Origin: Fen-1258 sp964449775
GTDB lineage: Bacteria > Bacteroidota > Ignavibacteria > Ignavibacteriales > Melioribacteraceae
Direction: 5' to 3'
Length of the DNA stretch: 64,000 nucleotides
Assembly (NCBI GenBank): GCA_964449775.1
Contig: CAYVBQ010000018.1
Location: forward strand, 12,592 to 76,591
The notes beneath the pieces were generated by a model. That model was not told the DNA's origin and made no database searches. It worked only from the letters and a program-made list of their open reading frames with translations. This document shows, one piece after another, positions 44,877 through 54,177 of the stretch. The stretch's first letter is position 1, and each line of letters begins with the position of its first letter. A program made the position numbers and the translations under genes.

Positions 44877-46823
44877 TTATAAACTTAATATTAACCACAA
44901 AAGGACAACAGCAATTCCCGCCATCATAACAAGAGCGTAGGATTGCGTAATACCATTTTGAATTTTTCTGATTATACCGGAACCAGATTGAACCAAAGCC
45001 GCCAAACCGTCCACTAAACCATCAATAATTTTTACATCGAAGATCTTCCATAAGAACAAATCGCTTCCCTTTTGAATCGGTTGAACCACTCCTGCCTCAT
45101 AAATTTCATCAACAAAATATTTATTGAGTAACAGATTATATAATCCTTTGAACTTGCCTGATACATTTTCAGCAATGTTTGGTTTTTTTGTGTAAACATG
45201 AAGCGCAAAGTAAATTGCACTCAAAGCAGCAGCTACCGAAACTGCCATAAGTAAAATTTCTTCTAAGTGACTATGAGAACCGAATGTTGCAAGCTTTGCC
45301 ATTGCCGGAGCGTAAATCGGTTCCAGCCAACTCTCAAATAAATTTCCATGTTCACCGGAGAATACTTTTGGAATTCCGATGTAACCACCAATCACAGATA
45401 AGAATGCAAGAATCATCAACGGTACAGTCATTAAAGCGGGTGATTCATGTGGATGAACATGGTGTTGATCGAATCTTTCTTTTCCGTAAAATGTAAGTGA
45501 GATTAATCTAAACATATAAAATGCTGTTAGCATCGCGGTAATTGCACCGATAAGCCAGAATACAAATCCACCGTTAGCATACGCGCTCCACAAAATTTCA
45601 TCTTTGCTGAAGAAGCCTGATAAACCTGGAACGCCGGAGATCGCAAGTGTTGCAATGAAAAATGTCAGATAAGTTTTTGGCATATATTTTTTTAAGCCGC
45701 CATACTTCTGAATATTTTGTTCTTCATGCATACCGTGAATAACTGAGCCGGCACCAAGAAATAATAGCGCTTTGAAGAATGCGTGAGTCATAACGTGAAA
45801 TATCGAAGCACTAAAAGCACCAACACCCGCCGCTAAAAACATATAACCTAATTGACTTACAGTTGAGTAAGCCAATATTTTTTTAATATCGTTTTGAACG
45901 AGACCGATTGTTGCTGCCATAATAGCAGTCAATAAACCGATAACCGCAACAAGATTCATAATAGCCGGAGCTGAGGCAAATAAGATTGAAGCGCGCGATA
46001 CCATGTAAACGCCGGCTGTAACCATTGTAGCGGCATGTATGAGCGCTGAAACCGGTGTTGGACCAGCCATTGCATCGGGTAACCAAACAAATAATGGAAT
46101 CTGCGCCGATTTACCTGTTGCGCCAATGAATAAGAATAATGCAATCAAACCAAATGTTGATTCTGCAACCGGGAATGATGCAGCTCTTGAAAATACTTCT
46201 TTAAAATTTAGTGAGTCGAATGTCATGTAGATCAAAAACATACCGAGCAAGAAACCGAAGTCGCCTATTCTGTTTACAACGAACGCTTTCTTGGCTGCTT
46301 GAGATGTTGTACCTTTTTCATATTTTCTTTCATACCAAAAACCAATTAGTAAATAGGAACATAGACCTACACCTTCCCATCCAAGAAAAAGAACAACAAA
46401 GTTATCGCCTAAAACCAAATTCATCATCGCAAAGATGAAGAGGTTTAAATAAGTAAAGAATCTCCAGAATCCTTTATCACCGTGCATGTAACCGATTGAG
46501 TAAACATGGATTAAAAATCCAACTCCGGTTACAATGAGGGACATTGTTAATGATAGTTGATCAACCAGATAAGAAAATTTAATGTGAAGTCCGCCGACAT
46601 TGAGCCAAGTAAAAAGCTCAACGGTGTTCGATCTCTCTTCAGTGGGAAGACCAAGTGTTTGGATAAAGACACCGAGAACAACTAAAAAAGAAATTCCAAC
46701 AGTTGCACTGCCGATAATTCCAATAACTTTCTCGTTCTTGATTTTTCTTCCGAACAATCCGTTCACAAGAAAACCGAGTAACGGCAGCAGAACAGTAAGG
46801 TATATTAAATTTATCATTACCAT
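44877..46823 (-). CDS. nuoL: NADH-quinone oxidoreductase subunit L
   Basis: 648 residues, the distal antiporter-like subunit with its long lateral helix. Hallmarks: VYSIGYMHGDKGFWRFF, GWEGVGLCSYLLIGFW, GKSAQIPLFVWLPDAMAGPT, HAATMVTAGVYM, DIKKILAYSTVSQLGYM and SGVPGLSGFFSKDEIL. Start overlaps nuoK (TAATG); ATG at 46823 or 46817 both fit. Confidence 0.96.
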   Translation of the reverse strand: MVMINLIYLTVLLPLLGFLVNGLFGRKIKNEKVIGIIGSATVGISFLVVLGVFIQTLGLPTEERSNTVELFTWLNVGGLHIKFSYLVDQLSLTMSLIVTGVGFLIHVYSIGYMHGDKGFWRFFTYLNLFIFAMMNLVLGDNFVVLFLGWEGVGLCSYLLIGFWYERKYEKGTTSQAAKKAFVVNRIGDFGFLLGMFLIYMTFDSLNFKEVFSRAASFPVAESTFGLIALFLFIGATGKSAQIPLFVWLPDAMAGPTPVSALIHAATMVTAGVYMVSRASILFASAPAIMNLVAVIGLLTAIMAATIGLVQNDIKKILAYSTVSQLGYMFLAAGVGAFSASIFHVMTHAFFKALLFLGAGSVIHGMHEEQNIQKYGGLKKYMPKTYLTFFIATLAISGVPGLSGFFSKDEILWSAYANGGFVFWLIGAITAMLTAFYMFRLISLTFYGKERFDQHHVHPHESPALMTVPLMILAFLSVIGGYIGIPKVFSGEHGNLFESWLEPIYAPAMAKLATFGSHSHLEEILLMAVSVAAALSAIYFALHVYTKKPNIAENVSGKFKGLYNLLLNKYFVDEIYEAGVVQPIQKGSDLFLWKIFDVKIIDGLVDGLAALVQSGSGIIRKIQNGITQSYALVMMAGIAVVLLWLILSL

Positions 46824-47125
46824 TTAAAAATATTTATCTCGTCAATATTAACTGTTTTTTTATTTCTGAAGATAGCGATTATGATTGCAAGTCCGACCGC
46901 AGCTTCGGCAGCAGCAACTGTCATAACAAAGAATACAAAAACTTGTCCTATCGGGTTACCCAGGTAAGAGGAAAAAGTTACTAAAGTGAGATTTGCTGAA
47001 TTAAGCATAAGCTCGATACACATAAACACAACTATTGCGTTACGTCTGATAAGAACTCCAGCTACGCCCACCGAGAACATGAACGCGCTAAGAATCAGAT
47101 AATATTCCATCGGAATTGATGACAT
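46817..47125 (-). CDS. nuoK: NADH-quinone oxidoreductase subunit K
   Basis: 102 residues, three membrane segments. MCIELMLNSANLTLVTF carries the conserved membrane glutamate of the complex I E-channel, and the second glutamate lies in VAAAEAAVGLAIIIA. Five bases from nuoJ, overlapping nuoL. Confidence 0.95.
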   Translation of the reverse strand: MSSIPMEYYLILSAFMFSVGVAGVLIRRNAIVVFMCIELMLNSANLTLVTFSSYLGNPIGQVFVFFVMTVAAAEAAVGLAIIIAIFRNKKTVNIDEINIFKW

Positions 47126-47130
47126 AATGC

Positions 47131-47646
47131 TTACTCGAATTTTTTCTTTGCTAAAACTATCGCACCTATTGTAGCGGCAAGAAGTAAAAAACCGGCAACT
47201 TCAAAAGGAATGATATAGTTTGTATAAAGTTGTTGACCAATTGTTTGAATAGTCCCGGAATTAATGCTTGCGGCTTCATCCGGTGTTAAAGATCTTGATG
47301 GTTTGCCAAAAAAGATTAGATAAGCCAACTGAATAAAAACGAATGCACTTATGAGTATGGCTAAAAATTTAATTGCTCGTTTATCTACAAATAATTTGTG
47401 TTCGGTTTCAGTATTCAACAACATCAAAACAAATAAGAATAAAACCATAATCGCGCCGGCATAAACAATTATCTGAACCACAGCTATGAACTGAGCGTTG
47501 AGTAACAGATACAATCCGGCAAGTGCGAAAAAGTTAAGTACTAAAAATACCGCGGCAATAACAGCATTGGGTCGAGTAATCATAACTACAGAAGATATAG
47601 CGGCAACCGTTGCGAGAACTACAAAAAGAATTAGTTCCAAATTCAT
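47131..47646 (-). CDS. nuoJ: NADH-quinone oxidoreductase subunit J
   Basis: 171 residues, five membrane segments. MITRPNAVIAAVFLVLNF and FIAVVQIIVYAGAIMVLFLF contain the pi-bulge region of complex I subunit J. ATG follows the asnS stop immediately, giving tight coupling of an aminoacyl-tRNA synthetase gene to the complex I genes. nuoA-I are not in the window. Confidence 0.94.
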   Translation of the reverse strand: MNLELILFVVLATVAAISSVVMITRPNAVIAAVFLVLNFFALAGLYLLLNAQFIAVVQIIVYAGAIMVLFLFVLMLLNTETEHKLFVDKRAIKFLAILISAFVFIQLAYLIFFGKPSRSLTPDEAASINSGTIQTIGQQLYTNYIIPFEVAGFLLLAATIGAIVLAKKKFE

Positions 47647-48945
47647 TTATGGAGTGTTCCTATAAATCATTCTTGGAAATGGAATTGCTTCACGTAGATG
47701 GTCGAGTCCGCAAATCCAGCTAACAGTTCTTTCAAGACCAAGACCAAAACCGGCATGTGGAACAGATCCATACCTTCTTAGATCCAGATACCATTCGAAA
47801 AATGACTGCGGCAAATTGTGTTCTTTAATTCTTTCGAGTAAGAAATCCAAATTATCTTCACGCTGGCTTCCGCCAATAAGTTCGCCGTACCCTTCCGGCG
47901 CTATCACATCAACTGCAAGAGCAACTTTAGGATTTTCCGGATCGCGTTTCATATAGAATGCTTTTACTTCGGAAGGATAACGGTGAATCATCACCGGTCG
48001 GTCGAACTCTTCGCCAATCAGTGTTTCATCCGCGCCGCCAAGATCATTTCCCCATTGGAATTCGACACCTTTTTTCTTTAGTATCTCAACAGCATCAGTA
48101 TAAGAAATTCTTGGGAATGGTCTTGTGACACATTCAAGTTTGGTTACATCACGTTCGAGTTCTTTCAACTCTTCTTTCATATCGGTAAGAACTGTCTGAA
48201 CGATATATTCTAAGAATTCTTCAGCAAGATCCATGTCATCATCAAGATCATAGAATGCCATTTCGGGTTCAACCATCCAGAACTCTGTTAAATGTCTGCG
48301 TGTCTTTGATTTTTCAGCGCGGAAAGTAGGACCAAATGAATAAACTTTTCCAAGAGCCATTGCCCCGCTCTCTTCGTAAAGTTGCCCCGATTGAGTTAAA
48401 TAAGCTTTGCCGAGATCAAAATATTCCATTTCAAAAAGTGTGGAAGTTCCTTCACACGCACTTGGTGTAATAATCGGCGGATCAAATAAAACAAACCCGC
48501 GGGAATCAAAGAAGTCACGAATGGCTTTTACCACACGTGCCCGAATCTTAAGAATTGCAACTTGCTTTTTGGAACGAACCCATAGATGGCGGTTATCAAT
48601 TAAAAATTCAATACCATGTTCTTTTGGTGTGATTGGATATTCATCTGCAATGGAAATTATTTTTACATCTGTGGCATCAAGTTCGTATCCTCCAACCGAT
48701 CTGGGTTCTGCTTTAACTTTTCCGGTGACTTCAAATGATGATTCTTGGGTGAGTTTGTCGGCATTTTCAAAGATTTCCTCCGATACATTTCCCTTAAATA
48801 CAACACACTGAACATAACCGCTGCCGTCACGCATAATCAAGAATTTGATTTTTCCGCTTGATCTCTTGTTGTATAGCCATCCCTTCAAGGTAATTTCTTT
48901 TCCTACATGATCTTTTACGTCTTTGATGTAAACTTCTGGTTTCAT
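47647..48945 (-). CDS. asnS: Asparaginyl-tRNA synthetase
   Basis: Class II synthetase, 432 residues. N-terminal OB-fold anticodon-binding domain (ITLKGWLYNKRSSGKIKFLI), motif 2 (FGPTFRAEKSKTRRHLTEFW), ending in motif 3 (GFGLGLERTVSWICGLDHLR then EAIPFPRM). The HLREAIPFPR end and length favour AsnRS over AspRS, which carries a GAD insertion. Its stop abuts nuoJ. Confidence 0.93.
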   Translation of the reverse strand: MKPEVYIKDVKDHVGKEITLKGWLYNKRSSGKIKFLIMRDGSGYVQCVVFKGNVSEEIFENADKLTQESSFEVTGKVKAEPRSVGGYELDATDVKIISIADEYPITPKEHGIEFLIDNRHLWVRSKKQVAILKIRARVVKAIRDFFDSRGFVLFDPPIITPSACEGTSTLFEMEYFDLGKAYLTQSGQLYEESGAMALGKVYSFGPTFRAEKSKTRRHLTEFWMVEPEMAFYDLDDDMDLAEEFLEYIVQTVLTDMKEELKELERDVTKLECVTRPFPRISYTDAVEILKKKGVEFQWGNDLGGADETLIGEEFDRPVMIHRYPSEVKAFYMKRDPENPKVALAVDVIAPEGYGELIGGSQREDNLDFLLERIKEHNLPQSFFEWYLDLRRYGSVPHAGFGLGLERTVSWICGLDHLREAIPFPRMIYRNTP

Positions 48946-49267
48946 ATTAATTTTGATTTCTGATTTTGGTTGCCAAATATAATTAACGCATAGTTATAAA
49001 AGCAAAAAATCTCTTTTTATTCTCTTGCGTATAATTTTTAATTTTTAAGATAGATAAACTTACCGGTATTTTTGCCCTTTACGCGCTTCTAATATCTCTG
49101 ATGTCAAAGAAACTAACAACCAACAATTTCTTTTTTCGGGAAAAACCTTTATTTACATGAAAAATTCAAAAGAATAAGAAAAGGAATGTTTTGTAATTTT
49201 TGATTTATACTGCTAAACTTTTTGGCATTCAATTCGATAACACAAAAGTATATTCAAGGAGTATAAT
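48946..49267. other. Intergenic region upstream of asnS and the 41-residue ORF
   Basis: AT-rich, divergent promoters expected. No gene or strong repeat seen. Confidence 0.5.
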
Positions 49268-49393
49268 ATGACAATAGGTATATTATTTATAGCTTGGTTT
49301 ATTTTGGTAGGATGGGCTTATTATACAATCAAAAATGCCCCTTTTGGTTATGAAGATGAGAGCGGGTTTCATGAGATGAAAGGATACTCCTAA
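49268..49393 (+). CDS. 41-residue membrane microprotein
   Basis: MTIGILFIAWFILVGWAYYT forms one membrane helix; the tail IKNAPFGYEDESGFHEMKGYS is acidic. AAGGAG seven bases before ATG is a strong ribosome-binding site. No family recognised. The codons are well formed and the ORF stands alone between two promoter-less regions. Confidence 0.6.
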   Translation: MTIGILFIAWFILVGWAYYTIKNAPFGYEDESGFHEMKGYS

Positions 49394-49417
49394 TTATCAG
49401 CAGAAAAAAATAAAAAA

Positions 49418-49441
49418 AAAGCTGCATAATACTGCAGCTTT
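49418..49441 (-). terminator. Terminator hairpin downstream of fcl
   Basis: AAAGCTGCA / TGCAGCTTT stem with a 6-base loop. On the minus strand it is followed by a run of T, so it should end the gmd-fcl transcript; on the plus strand it could also serve the microprotein gene. Confidence 0.75.
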
Positions 49442-49540
49442 CGAGCTTACTCTTCACTAAAGTCACAAATTTGAAGAGGAAACTTTCGTAATTCATTTTA
49501 ATCTCTCTGGGTTTAATTCCCCGCCGCTTGCGGTGTACAA

Positions 49541-49596
49541 TCGTCATTGCGAGCGTAGCGAAGCAATCTAATGTAAGAGATTACTTCGTAACTTGG
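49541..49596. repeat. Dispersed repeat (CGTCATTGCGAGCGTAGCGA family)
   Basis: CGTCATTGCGAGCGTAGCGA, AGCAATCTAATG and GATTACTTCGTAACTTGG directly after the fcl stop; a word family widespread in related genomes. Confidence 0.5.
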
Positions 49597-49599
49597 CAA

Positions 49600-50568
49600 C
49601 TATCTAACTTTTTCCCCTGTAACCACATTCTCAATGTACCATTTACTTGCTTTCCTTATTCCCTCTTCTAAGCTGGTAGAGTATTTCCATCCCAATTCAT
49701 TTAGTAATGAAACATCCATCAATTTACGTGGAGTGCCATCCGGTTTTGAAGAATCAAAGACGATCTCTCCATGAAAACCAACAATTTTCTTAATCAATTC
49801 TGCGACCTCTTTTATCGTAACATCCTCACCGGAACCAATATTGATTTGCGTAATGCCTTTTTCATACAAATCTTTTGCATCAATTTTATTCATTAAAAAA
49901 AAGATTGCATCGGCTAGATCCTCTACATAGAGAAATTCTCTTCTAGGTGTACCGGTTCCCCAAACAACTACGTTTTGAGATTTCGTTTTGCTTGCCTCAT
50001 GAAACTTTCGAATCAATGCCGGTAGAACATGAGAAGTTTTCAAATCATAATTATCAAATGGACCGTAAAGGTTTGTCGGCATAACTGAATAGAAATTAGA
50101 CCCGTACTGCTTGTAATAACTTTCGCATAATTTTATTCCTACAATTTTAGCAAGAGCATATGGTTCATTTGTATATTCTAAGTAGCCGGAGAGAAGATAT
50201 TCTTCTTTTAAGGGTTGAGGAGCTAACTTTGGATAAATACATGAACTTCCTAAAAACAATAATTTTGAAACATTACTTTTGTAGGAGGCATGAATTAAAT
50301 TTGCTTCAATCATCAGGTTATCATATAAAAACTCAGCACGGTAGGTATTATTTGCTAAAATACCACCGACCTTTGCTGCAGCAACTATAACATAATCCGG
50401 TTCTTCAGACACAAAGAATTCATTCACATCTTTTTGATTTCTGAGATCAAGTTCATCAACAGTTTTATTTATAAAGTTTGTGAACCCTTCCGCTTGAAAT
50501 TTTCGCATAATGGCAGAACCCACCATTCCTGTGTGTCCGGCTATGTAAAGTTTTTTATTTTTATTCAT
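49600..50568 (-). CDS. fcl: GDP-L-fucose synthase
   Basis: Epimerase/reductase making GDP-L-fucose from GDP-4-keto-6-deoxymannose. Extended-SDR motifs: LYIAGHTGMVGSAIMRKF, AAAKVGGILANNTYRAEF, LGSSCIYPKLAPQPLKEEYL with catalytic Ser, and YALAKIVGIKLCESYYKQYG with YxxxK. ATG at 50568 (MNKNKKLY) overlaps the stop of the upstream nucleotidyltransferase gene. Separated from gmd by an inserted two-gene module. Confidence 0.94.
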   Translation of the reverse strand: MNKNKKLYIAGHTGMVGSAIMRKFQAEGFTNFINKTVDELDLRNQKDVNEFFVSEEPDYVIVAAAKVGGILANNTYRAEFLYDNLMIEANLIHASYKSNVSKLLFLGSSCIYPKLAPQPLKEEYLLSGYLEYTNEPYALAKIVGIKLCESYYKQYGSNFYSVMPTNLYGPFDNYDLKTSHVLPALIRKFHEASKTKSQNVVVWGTGTPRREFLYVEDLADAIFFLMNKIDAKDLYEKGITQINIGSGEDVTIKEVAELIKKIVGFHGEIVFDSSKPDGTPRKLMDVSLLNELGWKYSTSLEEGIRKASKWYIENVVTGEKVR

Positions 50569-51128
50569 TACAATAACTTTATTTCTTCCCATATTTTTAA
50601 TAGTTCGGCTTTATTCAATCTATTAAGAATAAAATCGAAGTCAATAATAGACCTTGAATTCTTTATCATTGCCGCAATATCATATAAATGTTTTTGGCTT
50701 TTACCTTCATAATAAAATTCTATCTTCTTAATTATAACATATTCAGGTGGTGCAATAAATAATTTTTTACCTAAAAAAATTATTTCTTTTCTATTATTCA
50801 TAGCCCAAATCTGAAACTCATCTTTACCAATTAAATAAATATCTGCTTTAAAACCGGTTTCATGGTGAATTAAATTAAAATGACCATTTGTAGGACGTAC
50901 TAACTCATCTTTAATTACATTACTGGGCGGGCAATAGAATTCTATGATAGGAAATGCTTTAATAAAGCTATTTACTTTTGCTTGACTCAATGATATTACT
51001 AAATCAATATCATGGGTTAATCTCGGATCACCATAAACAATAGATGCAACCGATCCTGTAATGAAAAAATCTATATTGTTTTCCAGTAATTTTTCAGTAT
51101 AAAGAGCAAATAGATTAAGATCTTGCAT
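50568..51128 (-). CDS. Nucleotidyltransferase-fold protein (toxin-like)
   Basis: 186 residues. ITGSVASIVYGDPRLTHDID followed by LVISL is a G-S-x-A-S...T-x-D-I-D nucleotidyltransferase site; a helical tail (EYVIIKKIEFYYEGKSQKHL) follows. Small nucleotidyltransferases of this kind occur in two-gene, AbiEii-like modules. It overlaps the 63-residue gene upstream by 14 bases and the fcl start downstream. Confidence 0.75.
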   Translation of the reverse strand: MQDLNLFALYTEKLLENNIDFFITGSVASIVYGDPRLTHDIDLVISLSQAKVNSFIKAFPIIEFYCPPSNVIKDELVRPTNGHFNLIHHETGFKADIYLIGKDEFQIWAMNNRKEIIFLGKKLFIAPPEYVIIKKIEFYYEGKSQKHLYDIAAMIKNSRSIIDFDFILNRLNKAELLKIWEEIKLL

Positions 51129-51306
51129 TTAAAAATATTTCCTTTACTTTCTCTTGAATTTGTTGCTCAGTCATATTGGGGTTAACCATTCTTAAACCGA
51201 CGGTTTTTAATTCTCTAGCGAGAAAATATAATTTTAATGCCTCAGTTAATTTTTGTTCGGAGTTAATAGCAAAATTATTTTTGGTATTCATGAAAGCAGT
51301 TTCCAT
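51115..51306 (-). CDS. Small helical partner of the nucleotidyltransferase
   Basis: 63 residues, helical (EQKLTEALKLYFLARELKTV) and NPNMTEQQIQEKVKEIFLNA. Similar small proteins often precede nucleotidyltransferase genes. A possible antitoxin or regulator; no confident family. A later start (ATG at 51291) is possible. Confidence 0.6.
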   Translation of the reverse strand: METAFMNTKNNFAINSEQKLTEALKLYFLARELKTVGLRMVNPNMTEQQIQEKVKEIFLNARS

Positions 51307-51361
51307 ATAATCCTATTTAAAAAATAAATAGTTCTCATAACAAGTTTAATAATAAATTATG

Positions 51362-52465
51362 CTAATACCCTCTAGCTGCAACCTTCTCCAAATCTGCCGT
51401 AATCATAATCTTAACTAATTCTTCAAATTTAACCTTCGGCTCCCATCCAAGTTCTTTTTTTGCTTTTGAAGCATCCCCGATCAACAAATCAACCTCAGTT
51501 GGCCTATAATATTTAGGATCAATCTCAATCACAATATCTCCAGCTTTAATATTACTCTGTCCCATTGTCACTTTGTCACTTATTACCTTGTCATTCTTCA
51601 CTCTTCTCACTACTCCCTTTTCATTTTCGCCACTTCCTTCCCATCCAATCTCAATACCAAGTTGTTGAAATGTCAATTCGCAAAACTCACGGATTGTATG
51701 AGTTTCTCCGGTTGCGAGTACAAAATCATCTGCTGAATCTTGCTGAAGCATTCTCCACATGCCTTCACAAAATTCTGGAGCGTAACCCCAATCTCTTTTG
51801 GAATCTAAATTTCCCAAACTTACTGTTTTCTGATAACCTAAGAATATTCTCGCGGCGGCACGGGTTATTTTCCTTGTAACAAATGTTTCGCCGCGACGTG
51901 GCGATTCATGATTAAACAGAATTCCGTTGCATGCAAATAAATTATAAGCCTCTCTATAATTCTTTACAATCCAATATCCATAAAGTTTTGCTACTCCATA
52001 AGGAGAGCGTGGGTAGAATGGCGTTGTTTCTTTTTGTGGAACTTCCTGAACTTTGCCGAATAATTCTGAAGTGGAAGCTTGATAAAATTTTGTTTGCTTG
52101 CCTAACCCGACTTCTCTAATCGCATCCAAAAATCTAAGAGTACCGAGTGCATCCACTTGTGCAGTATAGTCCGGAATCTCGAATGAAACTTTTACATGGC
52201 TTTGAGCCGCGAGGTTATAAATTTCATCCGGTGCAATGAAATCCAATAACCGATTTAAATTGCTTGTATCAACCAGATCACCATGATGAAGAAACAATTT
52301 TTTATCCCGTATTTCAGAATTGTTATAAAGATGATCAATCCTTCCGGTATTAAAAGAACTGCTTCTTCTAATAATACCATGAACCTCATAACTTTTTTCC
52401 AGAAGTATCTCAGTTAAGTAACTTCCATCTTGCCCGGTGATTCCGGTGATTAATGCTTTTTTCAC
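51362..52465 (-). CDS. gmd: GDP-mannose 4,6-dehydratase
   Basis: 367 residues. GITGQDGSYLTEILLEKSYE, IIRRSSSFNTGRIDHLY, ASTSELFGKVQEVPQKETTPF, YGVAKLYGYWIVKNYREAYN, and FNHESPRRGETFVTRKITRA are diagnostic. Near residues 285-320 the loop between GWEGSG and the C-terminal EIDPKYYRPTEVDLLIGD is longer than usual and is encoded partly by GTGACAAAG-type words seen in nearby minisatellites. Makes the substrate for fcl. Confidence 0.95.
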   Translation of the reverse strand: MKKALITGITGQDGSYLTEILLEKSYEVHGIIRRSSSFNTGRIDHLYNNSEIRDKKLFLHHGDLVDTSNLNRLLDFIAPDEIYNLAAQSHVKVSFEIPDYTAQVDALGTLRFLDAIREVGLGKQTKFYQASTSELFGKVQEVPQKETTPFYPRSPYGVAKLYGYWIVKNYREAYNLFACNGILFNHESPRRGETFVTRKITRAAARIFLGYQKTVSLGNLDSKRDWGYAPEFCEGMWRMLQQDSADDFVLATGETHTIREFCELTFQQLGIEIGWEGSGENEKGVVRRVKNDKVISDKVTMGQSNIKAGDIVIEIDPKYYRPTEVDLLIGDASKAKKELGWEPKVKFEELVKIMITADLEKVAARGY

Positions 52466-52573
52466 TGATTCTCCTTTTCAATTTTAACCCCACAACTTTA
52501 TTACTTTGTCACTCGTTACCTTTCAACATTTCAACAAATGAACATTCTCTACACGTCATCCCTTCAACACTTC

Positions 52574-53284
52574 TTAAAGTTGAAAATAGACTCCTCCCCC
52601 TCCACTAAAATACTTCATCTCAAGCCAGTAAGATAATAAATAGATTGTATTTAAGAACTTTATTTTTAATCCGGTATTAAAGCTTCTGGCGTCATATTCA
52701 GCCATAAGGGAGAGTAAAACATTTTTAGTAAAGATTGATCTGTCAAGCTTGACGCCCCCGAATACTCCTTGAAACTGATAATTCCTTGAGTCAATTAATT
52801 TGCTCCCAAAACCGAGATGGAGACTAAAATCATCCAAAAATGAGATTCTCTTTATACTTTTTGATGTCACTATAAATAAGCTATGTTGATGAACAGCTCC
52901 TTCACCGCCAAATGCAGCTCCGATATTTTGCCATCCAAGTACCACTGCCGGTAAATACTTATTTTCGAAGAAAGGTCTTATCCTGAAAGAAATTGTTCTA
53001 TCTCCGATTCCCTGAATATTACCCTCTTTAACATTTCTGCTTATTTTGCCGCCGAATTCTATCTCCGGGATAAAATTAAATGCGAAATTATAAGAATAAC
53101 CATCTTTTGAAAAACTCCCGAAAGAATTATAGGACTTATTGAAATAATTAACACCGACTGTTATCTCACCATCTTTAAACTCATTCGCGATCGGAATAGA
53201 TACCAGTCCGGCCATACCAGTCAAGCTTTGCGCCTGGATAGATGCAGCCGCGATAAATATTAGTAAGAGTAATCTATATTTCAT
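52574..53284 (-). CDS. Outer-membrane beta-barrel protein, YjbH-like
   Basis: 236 residues. Signal peptide MKYRLLLLIFIAAASIQAQ, then LTGMAGLVSIPIANEFKDGE, the N-terminal signature of YjbH-type exopolysaccharide proteins, and alternating beta strands ending in an aromatic-rich GGGGVYFQL. YjbH proteins belong to surface-polysaccharide loci, fitting gmd/fcl/wecB nearby. Shorter than full YjbH (over 600 residues), so it is a minimal barrel relative. Confidence 0.7.
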   Translation of the reverse strand: MKYRLLLLIFIAAASIQAQSLTGMAGLVSIPIANEFKDGEITVGVNYFNKSYNSFGSFSKDGYSYNFAFNFIPEIEFGGKISRNVKEGNIQGIGDRTISFRIRPFFENKYLPAVVLGWQNIGAAFGGEGAVHQHSLFIVTSKSIKRISFLDDFSLHLGFGSKLIDSRNYQFQGVFGGVKLDRSIFTKNVLLSLMAEYDARSFNTGLKIKFLNTIYLLSYWLEMKYFSGGGGVYFQL

Positions 53285-53446
53285 GATGTATACTTTTGTT
53301 GGGTGGTTAAATCTAGTGCAACTCCAATAAACGTGTTATGCGAATGTTGATCCCTCAATTCCTTGGGGCATGTCTATGATTTATGATTGTCGATTGTCGG
53401 ATAAAATCCTAAAATCACCAATCCTACATTCCTTCAATCCATAAGA

Positions 53447-53659
53447 TTACTGCCAAATTCTAAAATAGTTTTTAACCTTTTTATGCGGATTATTTTTTCT
53501 AAATTCGAGATCAATTGCTTGTAAGGATATAATTATTTTGAACTTCTCTTCAAATGGCAGCTTAGATTTTGAGATATGATACTGAATTTTATTTTCGGCC
53601 ACTTTACTTATAATTTCATTCATCAATATATTTTTTTCTGAATTTGGCATAATTTTCAC
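53447..53659 (-). CDS. Small helical partner of nucleotidyltransferase (second module)
   Basis: 70 residues; ILMNEIISKVAENKIQYHIS and LPFEEKFKIIISLQAIDLEF, then a basic tail. Overlaps the end of the 170-residue nucleotidyltransferase gene by 44 bases. Probably the second member of the pair; no family assigned. Confidence 0.6.
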   Translation of the reverse strand: MKIMPNSEKNILMNEIISKVAENKIQYHISKSKLPFEEKFKIIISLQAIDLEFRKNNPHKKVKNYFRIWQ

Positions 53660-54128
53660 TAAGGTTAAATTTTACTAAGATTTCTTTAAAAGTAGAAGAA
53701 TCAAAATTGGTTTGCTCAAGAAATAATAAAAGCCGTTCTCTATCTTTACTCCTGTTCGTTTGAAGCATTATCGCCATTAAGTATTCCGGTTTAATGATAA
53801 ATGTTTTAGTATCGAAAATTAATACCTCTGCTGCCTTTTCAACAGCTTCTTGGATCATAGGATTATATTCTGGTAAAAATTGCACCGGAATATTCTCAAT
53901 TATAATATGTTCATCTTTTATTTCAAAATTATTTTTTCTAGCCCATTCATAAACATCCTTAAGCGGAGCTAAATTATCTGAAACCGATTTAATTCGAATC
54001 ATTACATCAAGGTCATACGTAACTGAAGGTTCGATATAGTAAAAATGCGCAATACCACCGCCAATAGCATACTTTTCTATTACGCCTAATTCAACAAGTT
54101 TGTTTAACTGCTCTAATGTTTTTTTCAT
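53616..54128 (-). CDS. Nucleotidyltransferase-fold protein (AbiEii-like)
   Basis: 170 residues. KYAIGGGIAHFYYIEPSVTY followed by DLDVMI is the G-G-G-x-A-x-x-Y...T-x-D-L-D active site of an AbiEii-related group; ENIPVQFLPEYNPMIQEAVE and EYLMAIMLQTNRSKDRERLL are also typical. Substrate unknown. Confidence 0.75.
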   Translation of the reverse strand: MKKTLEQLNKLVELGVIEKYAIGGGIAHFYYIEPSVTYDLDVMIRIKSVSDNLAPLKDVYEWARKNNFEIKDEHIIIENIPVQFLPEYNPMIQEAVEKAAEVLIFDTKTFIIKPEYLMAIMLQTNRSKDRERLLLFLEQTNFDSSTFKEILVKFNLSENYAKFRKKYIDE

Positions 54129-54177
54129 TAAACGGTTATTCCATTTTATTTCTAAACTTGTTTAACTCCCAATATCA

